Notes: generated by a model not told the origin, from the letters alone. Numbered from the stretch's first letter, positions 20,690-32,114 are shown. The stretch: DNA of 64,000 nt from Hippopus hippopus (GCA_946811185.2 OX328107.1:40821860-40885859), one strand, 5' to 3'. Numbers and translations are program-made.

Positions 20690-22116
20690 TACGCCTGTCG
20701 AAGACGGGACGTATTATGGGATCACCCATGGGGTACAGGCGTCCGGGCTGGCGGACGGGCGGGTGGCATCCAGTTCTTTGTCCAGAGCATAACTTTGTCA
20801 TCTTCAGTCCGATTGACTTGAAACTTGGCAATTGTATTTGTTGCAATAATACGGAGTGCAGTGTGAAAGAACCATAACTCTACCTTGTGCTGTCTTTGAG
20901 TTATTTCCCTTTGATTGTCATTTTTACAGCATTTTCTGCTTGTCCGGAGCATAAATTTGTCATCTCCTGTCCGATTGACTTGAAACTTGGCATTTGTGTT
21001 TGTTGCAATAATACGGAGTGCATTGCGAAAGAACCATAACTCTACCTCATGCTGTCTTTGAGTTATTTCCCTTTGATCATCATTTTTACAGCATTTTCTG
21101 CTTGTCCGGAGCATAAATTTGTCATCTCCCGTCCGATTGACTTGAAACTTGGCATTTGTGTTTGTTGTAATAATACGGAGTGCAGTGCAAAAGAACCATA
21201 ACTCTACCTCATGCTGTCTTCGAGTTATTTCCCTTTGATCGTCATTTTTACAGCATTTTCTGCTTGTCCGGAATATAACTTTGTCATTTTTAGTCTGAAC
21301 ATCTTCAAAATTGGTATGCATGATTGTTTAAAAATTACAGAGTGCAGTGCACAAGAACCATAACTCTTCCTAGCACAAATTTTGAGTTATTCCCCCTTTG
21401 ATCTTCATTTTTATAGCATTTCTTGCTTGTCCGGAGCATAACTTTGTCATCTTAAGTAGGAATGACTTGAAATATGGTATGCTTATTTGTTGCAATATTT
21501 GGAAGTGCAGTGTGCAAGAATTGTAACTCTACCTCATGGTGTCTTTGAGTTATTTCCCTTTGATTGTCATTCTTACAGCATTTAGTGCTTGTCCGGAATA
21601 TAACTCTGTCATCTCAAGTCAAAACGACTTCAAACTAGGTATGCATGTTTGTTGCAATATTACATAGTACAGTGCGCAAGAACAATAACTCTGCCTAGTG
21701 CGGATTTTGAGTAATTCCACTTTGATCTTCATTTTTACGGTATTTCTTGCTTGTCCGGAAGGGAACTTTGTCACCTCAAGTCAAATTGACTTGAGACTTG
21801 GTAAACATGTATATTGCAGTTACGAAAAGTGCAGTGCACTGGATCCGTAACCTTACCTAATGCCCTTTTGGAAGTATTCCCTATTCATTATTTTTTTTTT
21901 ACAGCTTTTCATGCTTCTCTACAATATAACTTTGTCTTTTCATGTTGGAATGACCTGAAACTTTATATGCATGTTTCTTTAACATTAGAGGAGACATTCA
22001 TGCCTATTTCAATCACTTACATGATTTCTGCTGCACTACTGTTTTCCTCTACATGCCCTTTACGATTATTATTCCCCCTCGACAACTGGCGGTGGGATGG
22101 GCGTATCTTGCGACAA
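20690..22116 (+). mobile_element. ATACGCC-ended element built from 162-bp internal repeats, copy 1
   Basis: Opens TATACGCCTGTCGAAGACGG and GATCACCCATGG; closes CCCCCTCGACAACTGGCGGT then GATGGGCGTAT, so termini are short inverted repeats. The interior holds about seven units of roughly 162 bp, each with GCTTGTCCGGA, TTTGTCATCT, GACTTGAAACTTGG, GGAGTGCAGTG, AACCATAACTCTACCT and GAGTTATTTCCCTTTGATC. No known coding domain; non-autonomous. Confidence 0.88.
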
Positions 22117-22561
22117 TTTGCCGCTCTTGTTACTACCTGCCTTCAGTTGAATAGCCAATCTTTACACAGGGGGTAATTTAATTCTTAGATGGCAAAACAA
22201 GTACTCCATCAAAAAAGACACAGGAAAAAAATAGATCTGTTATTTGATGGTAATTAAGAGTACAAATTTATCATCACCTTTTTAAAAGTCTTTCAGCACT
22301 AAATATATAAACTCAACCTGCAAATACAAGCCAATAAAAATCAAAGATTTTTATCTTATATGCCTATCTGAACAAGGTATAAGTCTAAGATCAAACAGCA
22401 TGTTCTGCGTACTCTGATCTTAAGCAATGCCATCCGTAAAAGCCCTTGTTTTCACCAGTATGGCACTGAAAAACTTCTGAAGAAATTTTACCTGCAATTT
22501 TTACTAAGATTTGACAGATCTGATGTCTTTCGTCATTTACATAATTATTTTGTTTACCTAG

Positions 22562-22746
22562 AATGCACCACTAGCTCCACTCCTTCCTGGACAACCAACC
22601 TATCAGATGAGACCCTCAGTGTAAACACAAGCACAGCCCTACTGACCTTGAAAGATGCACTAGATTATGAGCAAACTACTGACTATTCCTTGCTAATGAC
22701 TGTTGAGGATTTAGGGCTCTCCATTACAGGGTCAATAGGGATCAGG
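22562..22746 (+). CDS. Exon 16: cadherin repeat 1, C-terminal half
   Basis: Acceptor TTTACCTAG, donor GTAGGT, phases 1 and 0. Encodes LKDALDYEQTTDYSLLMTVE then DLGLS and I-G-I-R-V. The L-D-Y-E-Q...Y-x-L-x-x-x-V-x-D-x-G series is diagnostic of cadherin repeats. Confidence 0.92.
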
Positions 22747-24289
22747 GTAGGTCAGAGTGTTACATTTTTTTTTCCGCAAAGCTGACTTCGCCTGCTTTTG
22801 ACTAGTCTCAATATTGAGACATTTACGGTGCTTCTTTTCCTATTTGGACATTTACTGTGCACCACTCCATCTCAAGTCTGTCGTGAATTTTCCAGTAGCA
22901 AAGATAGAACGCAGTACTGACTTTCTGCTTTGTCGATTTAATTTGTATTGCAGCACAATGCAATTGACTTTTAATGACAAAGTTAACATGACCAAAGACA
23001 ACTTATTAAATCCTTCATTACCTAAAGCTTTTGAAAGAAGTCGTTTACAACATGTAAATCTAAAAAAAAAAACTGACGAAAGTTATCGTGTGTGGTGGCC
23101 ATTTGGGAATATAAACACCTCGAGTAATACATGAAATAAACTGTTTTTTACTTATAGTTGGCGTTTAAATTGAAAGTATTTGTATTTCAAGGAAGGATTA
23201 AGGAATATACAAGCAACAGGTATGTTCAAATCTAGTTTTTGTGCTCTATTTGTTAAATAATGAGAGTTCAAACATGCAAACGAAGTATGTGCTGAGATTT
23301 CAACGATTTTTTTCACGATTGTCTCTGTACCCAGAGGCGACCAGTCAAAAATTAAAATTGCCTGTGGGTACAGTTATGTACTAGCTTTTGATTTGCTTCT
23401 TGCTGTTGATATATATAAATGAATAATCAGTAATTTGCGAATGATAAAAAATGGGGACATGTTTATTCTACAGGCCTAGTTGCGGGCACATTTATATGCC
23501 CAATATAAAAGTATTGCTACTGCTAATTGATACCCTGGGCTGTTAATTCACACCAAAGTGAATGAATATGATAGTGAATGATACTTTTTTGTATTGATTG
23601 GTAATTCAATATTTTTCTTAGTGTCACCCTATAACCCATTTAATACAGTGTTAACATGTATTTTCAGATATATATTTTTTCGCAGCAACTGCTTCTTTTT
23701 CTATTAATGATTTGGATTAACATCTCATCTTGCAAAATATATCTAATTGAAAGTTTCCTTTAATAACAATATGTAAAACAATACAGAAAAAGGGGAAATT
23801 GCTAGTGAGGTTAAGTTTCATTGTTTCTCTTCGTGTTGAACCGAAAAAGAGTTTCAACCTTCATATGCCAGTATGTCTTTCTATCTTTATTTTAATGGTA
23901 TTTCTTGTTCAATGTATTTATTGCTGCAAATGTGAAAAAAAAAAAGGTTCCAATTTGAGGTATCTTTATCAAAACACTTTGCCTGGATTGAGTCGCTTTT
24001 TTAGCAGTTCAAGTCAATTAATGTAGATTGATCAGAAACACTCTTTCTTATTTTATTACTATACAAGCTAGTTCAAGTTGCACAAAGAGGAAACACTTGA
24101 CTGCGAGGGAAAACCCTGTTTGTAACATTCAAAATATTTTGAGAAAAGAAGCAATAGCCTATATGCAGTAATTACTCTTTTTATCACAATGTTTTCTAAA
24201 GCTGTCTAATGAAGTAGAAAAAAGTTGTATTTGTACGAGTATTGGTTAGTCTCTGCCAACTGCCATGATCTACACCTCTGTTCATGTGA

Positions 24290-24443
24290 TGAATTCATTG
24301 TATGAAACTGGCATTTTCTCCTTCTCCCAAAATGTGTTGTCCCTGTCAAAGACAGAAATCATCATTTGAGCTACCTTTAATTTTACATGTGCAAATGCTT
24401 TCAATTGGTTGTGTTCAAAATTTTGTCATCTGGTAACACATTG
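24290..24443 (+). repeat. Pal-A right half upstream of exon 17
   Basis: AACTGGCATTTTCTCCTTCT onward through AAATGCTTTCAATTGG to GTCATCTGGTAACACATTG. The left half is missing. Confidence 0.7.
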
Positions 24444-24471
24444 AGCATTCGTATACTTAATGTTTCTGTAG

Positions 24472-24641
24472 GTATTTATAACAGACATAAATGATAACTG
24501 TCCAACTATTTCCCCGACCTCTGTGACCTTGACTCCACTTCCAGTCCTTGTGAACAAATCATTGGCGACCTTCACTTCTACAGATGCTGACAGTGGAGAC
24601 AACAGTGATGTGAGATATGTCGTCACAGCAATAACTGCAGA
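24472..24641 (+). CDS. Exon 17: cadherin calcium linker and start of repeat 2
   Basis: Acceptor TTTCTGTAG, donor GTGAGT, phases 0 and 2. Begins VFITDINDNCPTISP, the canonical D-x-N-D-N calcium-binding linker between cadherin repeats. FTSTDADSGDNSDVRYVV then supplies the D-x-D-S-G-x-N calcium motif of repeat 2. Confidence 0.94.
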
Positions 24642-24688
24642 GTGAGTTCAGAGTAAATAAAAAGTGATTTTGAAGAACATGTACCCTA

Positions 24689-24916
24689 TTAACCCTTTAC
24701 CACACAATCCAGAGTTTTAACAAACCTTAAAGAGAATTTTTTTGAAAAATTATGGAAAAAGGAGAAAATGCTGGTAACCAGCATTTTCTCCTTTTCCCAC
24801 AATGTTTTCAACCCTTCCAAAGGTAGAACACATCATTTGAATAAAAGTGAATTTGTCGTCTGCAAATGCTTTCAATTTGGACAAGTCTAAAAATTGGTTG
24901 TTTGGTAAAGGGTTAA
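24689..24916 (+). repeat. Pal-A, near-consensus copy after exon 17
   Basis: TTAACCCTTTACCACACAAT to GTTTGGTAAAGGGTTAA. The central palindrome is intact (GGAGAAAATGCTGGTAACCA). Confidence 0.92.
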
Positions 24917-25769
24917 GTAGGTTGCATAAAACTAGATTTTGATTTATATTCTTTGTTTTTTTATGAAAATAGTTGGTATGAAATTTTGGTAAGGAAAAAT
25001 TTTAAGGACATGCTTATTAACTTAAGTTTAGGAAACAAACACAAGAACACCATATATTACTTGCGATTGCTGGGATTTGAACCTGTGACATCAAAACCAT
25101 AATTCAGTAACTCTAGGGATTGAGCTTTCCCTGCAACTTACTATCTTGTGTGGTTGAAATGTAATTATCCCTTGTACTGCAGTGGCTTACCTGGAACAAA
25201 CTGGATTTAAAAAAAAAAATGGATCATTCCTCAACATTTCTACATGTTTTTCTGTCAGCATCTTACTTCTAATGTCATATTGAAGGTGAATGAAATTATT
25301 ATGTTTTCTCAAAGGATGAATAAGATTATTATGATTTCCTAAAAAAAAATTAGGGTATTAAGTTTGCTTGCATGCTGCTTTAACTCTTCACCACCTGACA
25401 AAAAAGTAGACTTGTCCAAAATGAAAGCATTTGCATATGACAATGCAAATATGGCTCAAATAGTGGAATTTGTCTTTGTAAGGGTAGAAAACAATGGGGA
25501 AAAGGAGAAAAACGCCATTATATCCCGCTAGATGGCATTCTACAAATACACATCTATCTAATATGGGCATTCTGGGTACGGAACCGGACTACTTTTCAAC
25601 ACAACAACAGTTACTTTGAATTTCAAAATGAAATAAACGTTTACTCAATAAAACGCTACCTGGTGCGATTCATTCAGCTGTGATTGGCTAGCATGTAACC
25701 TATGCATCGGCCATTCATTAAAACAGCCCCTACATGCTTGGGTAATAGGCTAATAGCTTTGCTGTAAGT

Positions 25770-25997
25770 CTTACGAACAAAGTCCGTAACAAAGAAACAA
25801 ATGAACAAATGCATGGCAGTGCAAACCGCATCTGACGGGATTCAAACCCACAGCAGACAAATATCCTCGTTTTCCGAGGTTTACAAGACCAATACCATAA
25901 CCACTGAGCCATAGAGATATCTCCCTAATGCAGCTGTCAGGTATTGTATTTAAATCGGGATGAAGCCATGCATGAAGGAGTGGTCTCCCGTAACACA
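25770..25997 (-). repeat. tRNA-derived SINE-like block, copy 1
   Basis: On the minus strand TGGCTCAGTGGTTATGGTAT (A-box-like), CTTGTAA in the anticodon-loop position, an extended variable stem CTCGTTTTCCGAG, and GGGTTTGAATCCC (B box). Anticodon position would read TGT (Thr-like). Acceptor ends do not pair well, so this is a pseudo-tRNA head and not a functional gene. Confidence 0.75.
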
Positions 25998-26135
25998 CCC
26001 CCTCTTAAAGTCATCATTTATTGATGACTCAAAACCTTATTAGGCAGTAAGTCTATTATTTAGACAACAAATGTCCGTTTTTGGACAACAAATGGGATTA
26101 ATGGCTCAATGGCCAATCCTGGACGAGTCCCCATC

Positions 26136-26361
26136 TTACGAACAAAGTCTGTAACAAAGAAACAAATGAACAAATGCATGGCAGTACAAACCGCATCTGA
26201 CGGGATTCGAACCCACGGCGGACAAATATCCTCGTTTTCCGAGGTTTACAAGACCAATACCATAACCACTGAGCCAAAGAGATATCTCCCTAACGCAGCT
26301 GTCAGGTATTGTATTTAAATCGGGACGAAGCCATGCATGAAGGAGTGGTCTCCCGTAACAG
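26136..26361 (-). repeat. tRNA-derived SINE-like block, copy 2
   Basis: About 97% identical to 25770-25997 over 226 bases. The B box is closer to canonical here (GGGTTCGAATCCC). Both copies share flanks such as CTTACGAACAAAGTC and GGAGTGGTCTCCCGTAACA, so the whole block was duplicated. Confidence 0.78.
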
Positions 26362-27018
26362 TAAGCCCTACTTTTCCCGAATATTCGGGGGATGGTTGAC
26401 ACGTCATAGCAGACAGGTCGAATCTTCGAAGAATATGACATGCGCAGACAACGGAGAAATGCTGGTTACCAGCATTTTCTCCTGTTCCCTGGATGTTTTC
26501 CTGAGGGTCATTAAAATTGGGGATTGTGTGGTAATAGGTTAAAGCAATCTCTTATAGGTCTACCTCTTTGTTCAGCTGGTCCATTATAGCATGCACGCAG
26601 TTCTGTAGATTTCTGATGGGCTCTGTGAGGCTCAGTGGTGAAGATGTAGGTTTCTAAAGAAATATTCCAAATGACCCCCCCTTTTTTTTCAAATTCAACA
26701 ACTGCTTCCTACAGAGAAGTTATGAACCTAATTTTTCCTAAACTAATATTCTTCACTCTTCCATAGATTTAACGAAGTGAAAGTAATGAAGATCCACTCT
26801 AACTTATTAGGGCAACTTTTCAAAATATTTCAAAAAATGAAGAGTTGGCTGAAGCCTTCTTTTTCACTTGTCTCGCTGTTTTCTTAGTTCTCAGTAAGTT
26901 TGTCATTCAGTTTATGTATCATATAGCCCCCCTTTCTTTTCTGTGGACCAGAAGTTTTGAAGTCATAATAAATGTCTACACATGCATATGATGCAAACAA
27001 ATGATCACTTATTCTGTA

Positions 27019-27248
27019 TTAACCCTTTACTACACAATGATGACTTTTGAAGACCCAGAGGAAGAAGCCTTTTGAAAACATTGTGGGAAAAGGAGAAAAT
27101 GCTGGTAACCAGCATTTTCTCCTTTTCCCTCAAAGTTTTCTACCCTATCAAAGAAAAATTGCGTCATTAGAGCCACTATGAAATTGTCATCTGCAACTGC
27201 TTTCAATTTGGATAGGTCTAAAAATTTTGCCGTGTGGTAAAGGGTTAA
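27019..27248 (+). repeat. Pal-A, near-consensus copy upstream of exon 18
   Basis: TTAACCCTTTACTACACAAT to GTGTGGTAAAGGGTTAA with an almost perfect 60-base palindrome. Ends 46 nt before the exon. Confidence 0.93.
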
Positions 27249-27294
27249 TTGTTGCTGTTATTGTTACTTGTAAGTTGGTTTTCACAATCCACAG

Positions 27295-27548
27295 TCCACC
27301 AGTAGATTACAATGATACCATGGACCTCTGGGGTGATGTCTATCTGAACTATACCATTCTCATATTTGATGTGGTTGCCATGGACAACGGTACGACAATG
27401 AGAGGTTCCTCAGCCTCTGTGAACATCACAGTCAGCAATACATGTGTGATGGATGTTCTATTTGGAGATATTACTGTCAATGTCTATGTGGACAAGTCGA
27501 CTGGAGGAATGTACCTCAGAATACCTAAATACTATGTGGTGGATTTTT
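27295..27548 (+). CDS. Exon 18: cadherin repeat 2, C-terminal half
   Basis: Acceptor AATCCACAG, donor GTAAGT, phases 2 and 1. Encodes YTILIFDVVAMDNGTTMRGS and SVNITVSNTC, the end strands of a cadherin repeat (V-x-A-x-D-N-G). A short spacer of about 35 residues with no clear domain follows. A near-complete Pal-A element ends 46 nt before the exon. Confidence 0.9.
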
Positions 27549-28075
27549 GTAAGTTGTTATTGGCGTGATACAGTTGTATTTGTAAAGTTACTATAAAGTA
27601 TAGCACAGATATTTTTCAACATTTTTATCTGTTTCTTAATTAAGCAAAGTGTCAGTAATATTTTCATGACATCTTAGCCTTAGATATACATTGTTGTAGG
27701 TAAATTTAGCGGACACTTTTAAAGATTTATTTCATTTGGAGTAAGTGGTCATTGAATTTTTTTTACAAATGTATTGAATTACTAGCGTAGTTTTTACCAT
27801 CCTTTTTTTTCCTTTTAATTCTGAAATTGAAAGGAAGAAGAATAATGATTACATAAGTTCAATTAACCCTTCACCAAAAGGTAGAAGGCTGCTATTAAAT
27901 ACATTGCAATAAGAGGAGAAATTAATGGTAACTAGCAATTTGTCCTTTTTCCACTGTTTTCTACTCTATCAAGGACTTATCTATTCTGAGCAAGTCTAGA
28001 GTTTTGCTTTAGGTTAACTCTGCAGACAGGTAAAATATTTAGAATTTACTTGCAAGTTTTATATTTGATTTTCAG

Positions 28076-28195
28076 TATGTGATGATTTAATTGGTTTGAC
28101 ATCAGGAATTGTGTTAGATAGCATGCTGTCAGCATCATCTTCTTTTGATGAGAAAGAGACAGGACCTGGTCGTGGCCGAGTGAATCAGACAAGAA
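28076..28195 (+). CDS. Exon 19: F5/8 type C (discoidin) domain, start
   Basis: Acceptor GATTTTCAG, donor GTAGGT, phase 1 both sides. Encodes CDDLIGLTSGIVLDSMLSAS then SSFDE and G-R-V-N. C-x-x-x-x-G-[LM]-x-S-G-x-[IV]-x-D-x-x-[IL]-x-A-S-S is the F5/8C N-terminal signature. Confidence 0.92.
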
Positions 28196-28246
28196 GTAGG
28201 TTTATGCTGTATCTTTTTAATCCTGTACCAAACAATACAGTGAAAT

Positions 28247-28857
28247 TACAGTATTTCACCTAATTGACATTCCCTCCCTAAAAGTGTGCCCCCCCCCCCC
28301 CCCCCCCCACCCCCACCCCCGGCCTCTGGACAACCCCCACCCACACCTGATCTTATCTGAAAGTCAGCGACTGGAGTGACAAACTTCCAAATGCAAGATA
28401 ACTTCACTAAAACTTTTCAAATGCAGACTGATGAAATTCATTGATGACCAATATTTTATAAATAAATTTACCAATTACTTCACAAATGGATGTCATTAAC
28501 ACCTGACTATCTGAATATACATACACTTCCAATAACATAAACTTGCAGTAACACAAAATTGGTTGACTAACTTCAAAAAACTTAAGTGAAGTATCAATAC
28601 TAATTTCCCATTTAATCGTGAGTGCTATTTCATGTCCAAATGAATCATGATAGGCGGTATAATCAATATTCAGCATTAATACAGCAGGTCTTTCAAATAT
28701 GGCGACTGCTTTGCACATGGCACTAACTAAAACCTGGATCAAAGTACCATACTTAATACGGGATGGCACTGAAATTTTGGGAAATTGGCCATGGAATAAG
28801 AGCACCCTTTTGGTGTTTTGTATGGCGCCCAGTGTGTTAATTGGGTGAAATATGGTA
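28247..28857. repeat. TIR element related to the GTATTTCTCC family, with a poly-C run
   Basis: TACAGTATTTCACCTAATTG at the left pairs with TTAATTGGGTGAAATATGGTA at the right; inner flanks CCCTAAAAGTGTGC and AGAGCACCCTTTTGG also pair. A C-rich tract (28289-28320, 20 uninterrupted C) lies just inside the left terminus. A Pal-A right half follows at 28860-29045. Confidence 0.7.
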
Positions 28858-28859
28858 CA

Positions 28860-29045
28860 CTGAAAAAAAAAAGTAAAGGAAAAGGAAAAATGCCGATATC
28901 CAGCATTTTCTCCTTTTCCCACAATGTTTCATACCTCTTAAAGACAAGTTCCATTTTATACCAGTCTAACAAATTTAATTCTTAGGCTGAGAATGTTTTG
29001 CATTAGGATAAGTCAATTTTTAATTTTTTTGTCTGGTAAAGAGTT
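28860..29045 (+). repeat. Pal-A, left end lost
   Basis: Starts inside the palindrome (GGAAAAGGAAAAATGCCGAT) and runs to GTCTGGTAAAGAGTTGA. Confidence 0.75.
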
Positions 29046-29628
29046 GATTTTAATGGTGATGCATCCTTTATGACTTTTGAAGAGAAAAAAAGACATATCT
29101 AAATAAAAATTTACATGTGCTATATCATGTTCTTGACCACCATCAAGCACTTTTTCCTGCAAGCCATCTATTTTTCTTAATACTTAGATTTCTCTCTGAT
29201 TATAAAATATAATTGTATGCCCCAAAATGATAAGGTTAGGGGACATAAAATCATGTTGTCTGTCTTTCAGTACATGCGTCTGTCAATAGACGCAATTTTG
29301 TGTCCTCTTCTACTCCTAAAAAACTTATTTGGCTGAAATCAGTGGAAGCCTTCATGGTATTGGAACTTATGTGCATGCAGATTTGATTTTGATTTGTTGA
29401 CTATTGCTAGAGTTATAGCCCTTTGAAATGTTCCTGATCAAGTGACAAGACATCTTAATCAGGGGGATGTATTTGATGGCATCCTAGAGTTTTATTTTGA
29501 TATCTGAATCAAAGACAAAAATGTTTATTTATGCAACATTTGACTTGTCTTCAAATGTTTTCAAGTTGTATAAGTCTAAAATTATGTTGTCTGATGGAGG
29601 GTGTAATGGCAACTATTTTACCTTTCAG

Positions 29629-29840
29629 ACATATACAGTGAGCTGGATGGAGCATGGATAGCAGGCACTGCAGACACAAATCAGTATATAGAGGTAGATA
29701 TGAACTTGCCCTACAAGTTTACGAAGGTTCATATTCAAGGCAGAGACAATGTAAGCGAGTGGGTAACATTGTACAAAATCTTCTATTACAATGATTCAAC
29801 AGCTACCTGGGATGAGTATACAAATGGACTAGGAAATAAT
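29629..29840 (+). CDS. Exon 20: F5/8 type C domain, core
   Basis: Acceptor ACCTTTCAG, donor GTAAGT, phases 1 and 0. Encodes LDGAWIAGTADTNQYIEVDM, then KVHIQGRDNVSEWVTLYKIF. The W-x-A, Q-[WY]-[IL]-x-V-D, I-x-x-Q-G-R and W-V-x-x-Y-K-[IVL] motifs are all present. Such domains bind phospholipid, carbohydrate or collagen. Confidence 0.93.
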
Positions 29841-30394
29841 GTAAGTATTTCAGAAATGTACTTAAGAACTAGATTATAAATTTGTTATAACTGCCCATAT
29901 TGAAAGCATTTGCAGACATTTTAATTTTGGATTAAAGGATCGCTTTGTCTTTAAATAGTAGAATATACCCATTCTGTGCAAAATGAGAAAATGCTGGTCA
30001 CAAATATTTTCTTATTTATTTTTTATTCCGGAGGGAATTCAAATATGAGTTATGTGTAACACAAATTTAATATCCAAATGTAAATTGTCTTATACATGAA
30101 ATAGGAGATGACAGTCTTTTAAGGAATCATATTTCATAAAGAAAAGCACTCACGTTTCTTCTTCTATTACTGCATAAACATGACTTTTTATGTCAGTGCA
30201 GTCAGTAGATTTTGAAACATTGTGGGAGAAGATACAATTCTTTTCTCAAAAGCAATTTTGCTCCTTTTTTCACAATCTTTCCTCTTAAATTTGAGACAGG
30301 TTGTTAGCTTTTCTTTAGCATGTTTTTCCTTTGTGTTATTTATACATGTATTATTTGGGTTTGGCTGAAACTGAATTATACAGAAATGGGTTTA

Positions 30395-30612
30395 GACATT
30401 ACCAGATGACAAAATTTTAGACATCCAGATTGGCAGCAATTGCAAATAGTGGATCGAATTTGGCCCAAATAATGATATGAATCTTTCAGAGTAGAAAACA
30501 TCATATGAAAAAAGAGAAAATGCTGGTAACTAGCATTTTCTCCTTTTTCTACAATATTTTCAAAAGCCATCCTCCTCAGGGTTGGCAAAACATAGGATTG
30601 TTTAGGGAAGGT
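30395..30612 (-). repeat. Pal-A upstream of exon 21
   Basis: CATTACCAGATGACAAAATT start, palindrome AGAAAATGCTGGTAACTAGC, end GGATTGTTTAGGGAAGG. Ends 28 nt before the exon. Weaker fragments occur at about 29885-30000 and 30205-30290. Confidence 0.77.
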
Positions 30613-30640
30613 CTGATTTATGTTGTTTTTCTTATCCCAG

Positions 30641-30800
30641 ATTTTCTTAGGTACAACTGGAAGTGATGACATTGTCATACAAGACCTTGATCCGGCTATA
30701 TTCAGCAATAAAATCAGGATCAATCCACAAACATGGGTTGGGGGCAATGTGTCTCTACGTATTGAGTTAAATGGCTGTCAACAAGCTGAACAGCTATATT
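30641..30800 (+). CDS. Exon 21: F5/8 type C domain, end
   Basis: Acceptor CTTATCCCAG, donor GTGAGT, phases 0 and 1. Encodes IFLGTTGSDDIVIQDLDPAI, KIRINPQTW and LRIELNGC. The R-I-x-P-x-x-W and L-R-[IV]-E-[LY]-x-G-C end motif closes the discoidin fold and pairs with the cysteine in exon 19. Confidence 0.92.
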
Positions 30801-30956
30801 GTGAGTGGATAGTTTTCTCTCTTTTTAAAGAAATTCTGATGTATTGTATCTAAACAACCAGATTACCATAGATCATTATTTTTGCATTTCAAAATGTACA
30901 AGCCTCTGTATACTATATGTCAGTATGGTAATTTTCAAAGCCTAAAGGTATGTAGG

Positions 30957-31165
30957 AGACAGTGGTGTAGGTTTAGAGTGTAAACCTTTCACACCAAAGG
31001 TTCCTGGTTCAAATCACATGATGGGCGTGGTCAACCTTTGCAACCATCCACATCACAATGTAAATATTGGTTGAGGTTTCCAGGAAGCTATTATCCAGAA
31101 CGACTAATATAAGTTGTAAGATCTTGTTTCACAATTGATGTAAAATATATAAGAGTAAACTAAAC
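30957..31165 (+). repeat. tRNA-derived SINE
   Basis: B-box-like GGTTCCTGGTTCAAATCAC, followed by a shared 3' part AATATAAGTTGTAAGATCTTG and GATGTAAAATATATA. The same tail ends the copy at 31619-31845. Confidence 0.7.
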
Positions 31166-31287
31166 TAGTACATTTATGTCAGAATATTGAGGGACAGAAC
31201 TATATACAGCAATAGATCAGTATAAAAGTTGAGTATGATAGAAATAAGGTAGAAAAAAGTTCTTCATGTCTGATTTCTATTTTGTAG

Positions 31288-31457
31288 ATGATGTGAGCTG
31301 TGTACGTTGTGAGGCTACAAATTACTGTGAGGGAGAAGGAGTGCAAAAGCCATGTGGACGTTGTGACCCCTATGACCCCTTGTCTACATGCGGGCGAAAT
31401 CCAATAGAACATTCCTTTGGGCACTCATCAGAATGTTCCCCTTGTCCTACTGGATGG
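31288..31457 (+). CDS. Exon 22: cysteine-rich GCC2/GCC3-like region
   Basis: Acceptor ATTTTGTAG, donor GTCAGT, phases 1 and 0. Ten cysteines in 57 residues, including C-V-R-C, C-E-G, C-G-R-C-D-P and C-S-P-C-P-T-G-W. The spacing resembles GCC2/GCC3 or ephrin-receptor-like repeats and the TNFR fold. The exact family is not settled by eye. Confidence 0.83.
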
Positions 31458-31618
31458 GTCAGTGAAATATTTTTGTACTTCAGGATTTTAGTCTTTTCTA
31501 TACAGCTATTATATGATGCAAGCATCTTTTAATGCATATAGTGTAATTCCTAAAAACTGAAAAAATTCTACAGTTTGTCACAATTTTTAAGTATTCCTTA
31601 AGTATTCGTTAAGTCTTT

Positions 31619-31845
31619 GATGTCCACGGTTGCCAGGTGTCCATGGTTGTAAGGTAGACCATCGGCCTTTAACCATAAGGTCCTGAGTTCCATACCCAGG
31701 AGTTGGTGTCAACTTTAGGAATTTTCATTGGGCCCACACATTCGGCGTGAGTAGTGGTGTAGTTCCCAGGAAGCAGAATCAAGACAGATTAATATAAGTT
31801 GTAAGAACTTGTTTCTCAAGCGATGTAAAATAAATATATTTAAAG
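31619..31845 (+). repeat. tRNA-derived SINE, second copy
   Basis: Head with GGTAGACCATCGGCC and GGTCCTGAGTTCCATACCCA; tail TTAATATAAGTTGTAAGAAC then GATGTAAAATAAATATA. A Pal-A right half (about 31850-31962) follows. Confidence 0.72.
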
Positions 31846-32114
31846 TCTGTTTTCTGCCCTTTCAAGGTCAAATTTGCTAACTTGTGCATCATTTATTTTG
31901 TCATCTGCATGTCCTTCCAAGTTGGACTAGTCTAAAATTTTATCATTTGGTAAAGAGTTAAAATAATACTTTTCTTTCTTCAAAGTGATGTAATGTTTGT
32001 GACTTCTTTTGTGATTTGTAAAAGTTCAGTTAGGTATCAAATAGCTGAATATGTACAATGATGGGATATCTGTAGTTACAGTGAGTTCAATGCTTAGCTT
32101 CTGTCATATATGGT

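Larger units (their letters stand above)
25379..26543 (-). repeat. Pal-A split by a 942-bp insertion
   Basis: The left half runs from 25379 to GGAGAAA at 25504-25510. The right half resumes at the same GGAGAAA (26453-26459) and ends GTGGTAATAGGTTAA. The 7-base repeat looks like a target-site duplication around an inserted segment at 25511-26452. Confidence 0.72.

Noticed and set aside
20722..21321. 199-codon minus-strand frame with repeated 54-residue blocks
   Set aside because: Explained by a 162-bp tandem unit; no homology recognised, and the second genomic copy is broken in this frame. Kept only as a finding to test.
22747..24290. Possible extra exons in intron 16 (frames at 22814 and 23799)
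   Set aside because: No domain similarity, no suitable acceptor/donor pair, and exons 16 and 17 already join in phase inside one cadherin linker.
25826..25918. Functional tRNA gene, threonine TGT
   Set aside because: Acceptor and D arms do not pair, and the variable stem is wrong for Thr; it is a tRNA-derived repeat.
28407..28922. 171-codon minus-strand frame
   Set aside because: Falls inside a TIR element and a Pal-A half; no recognisable domain.
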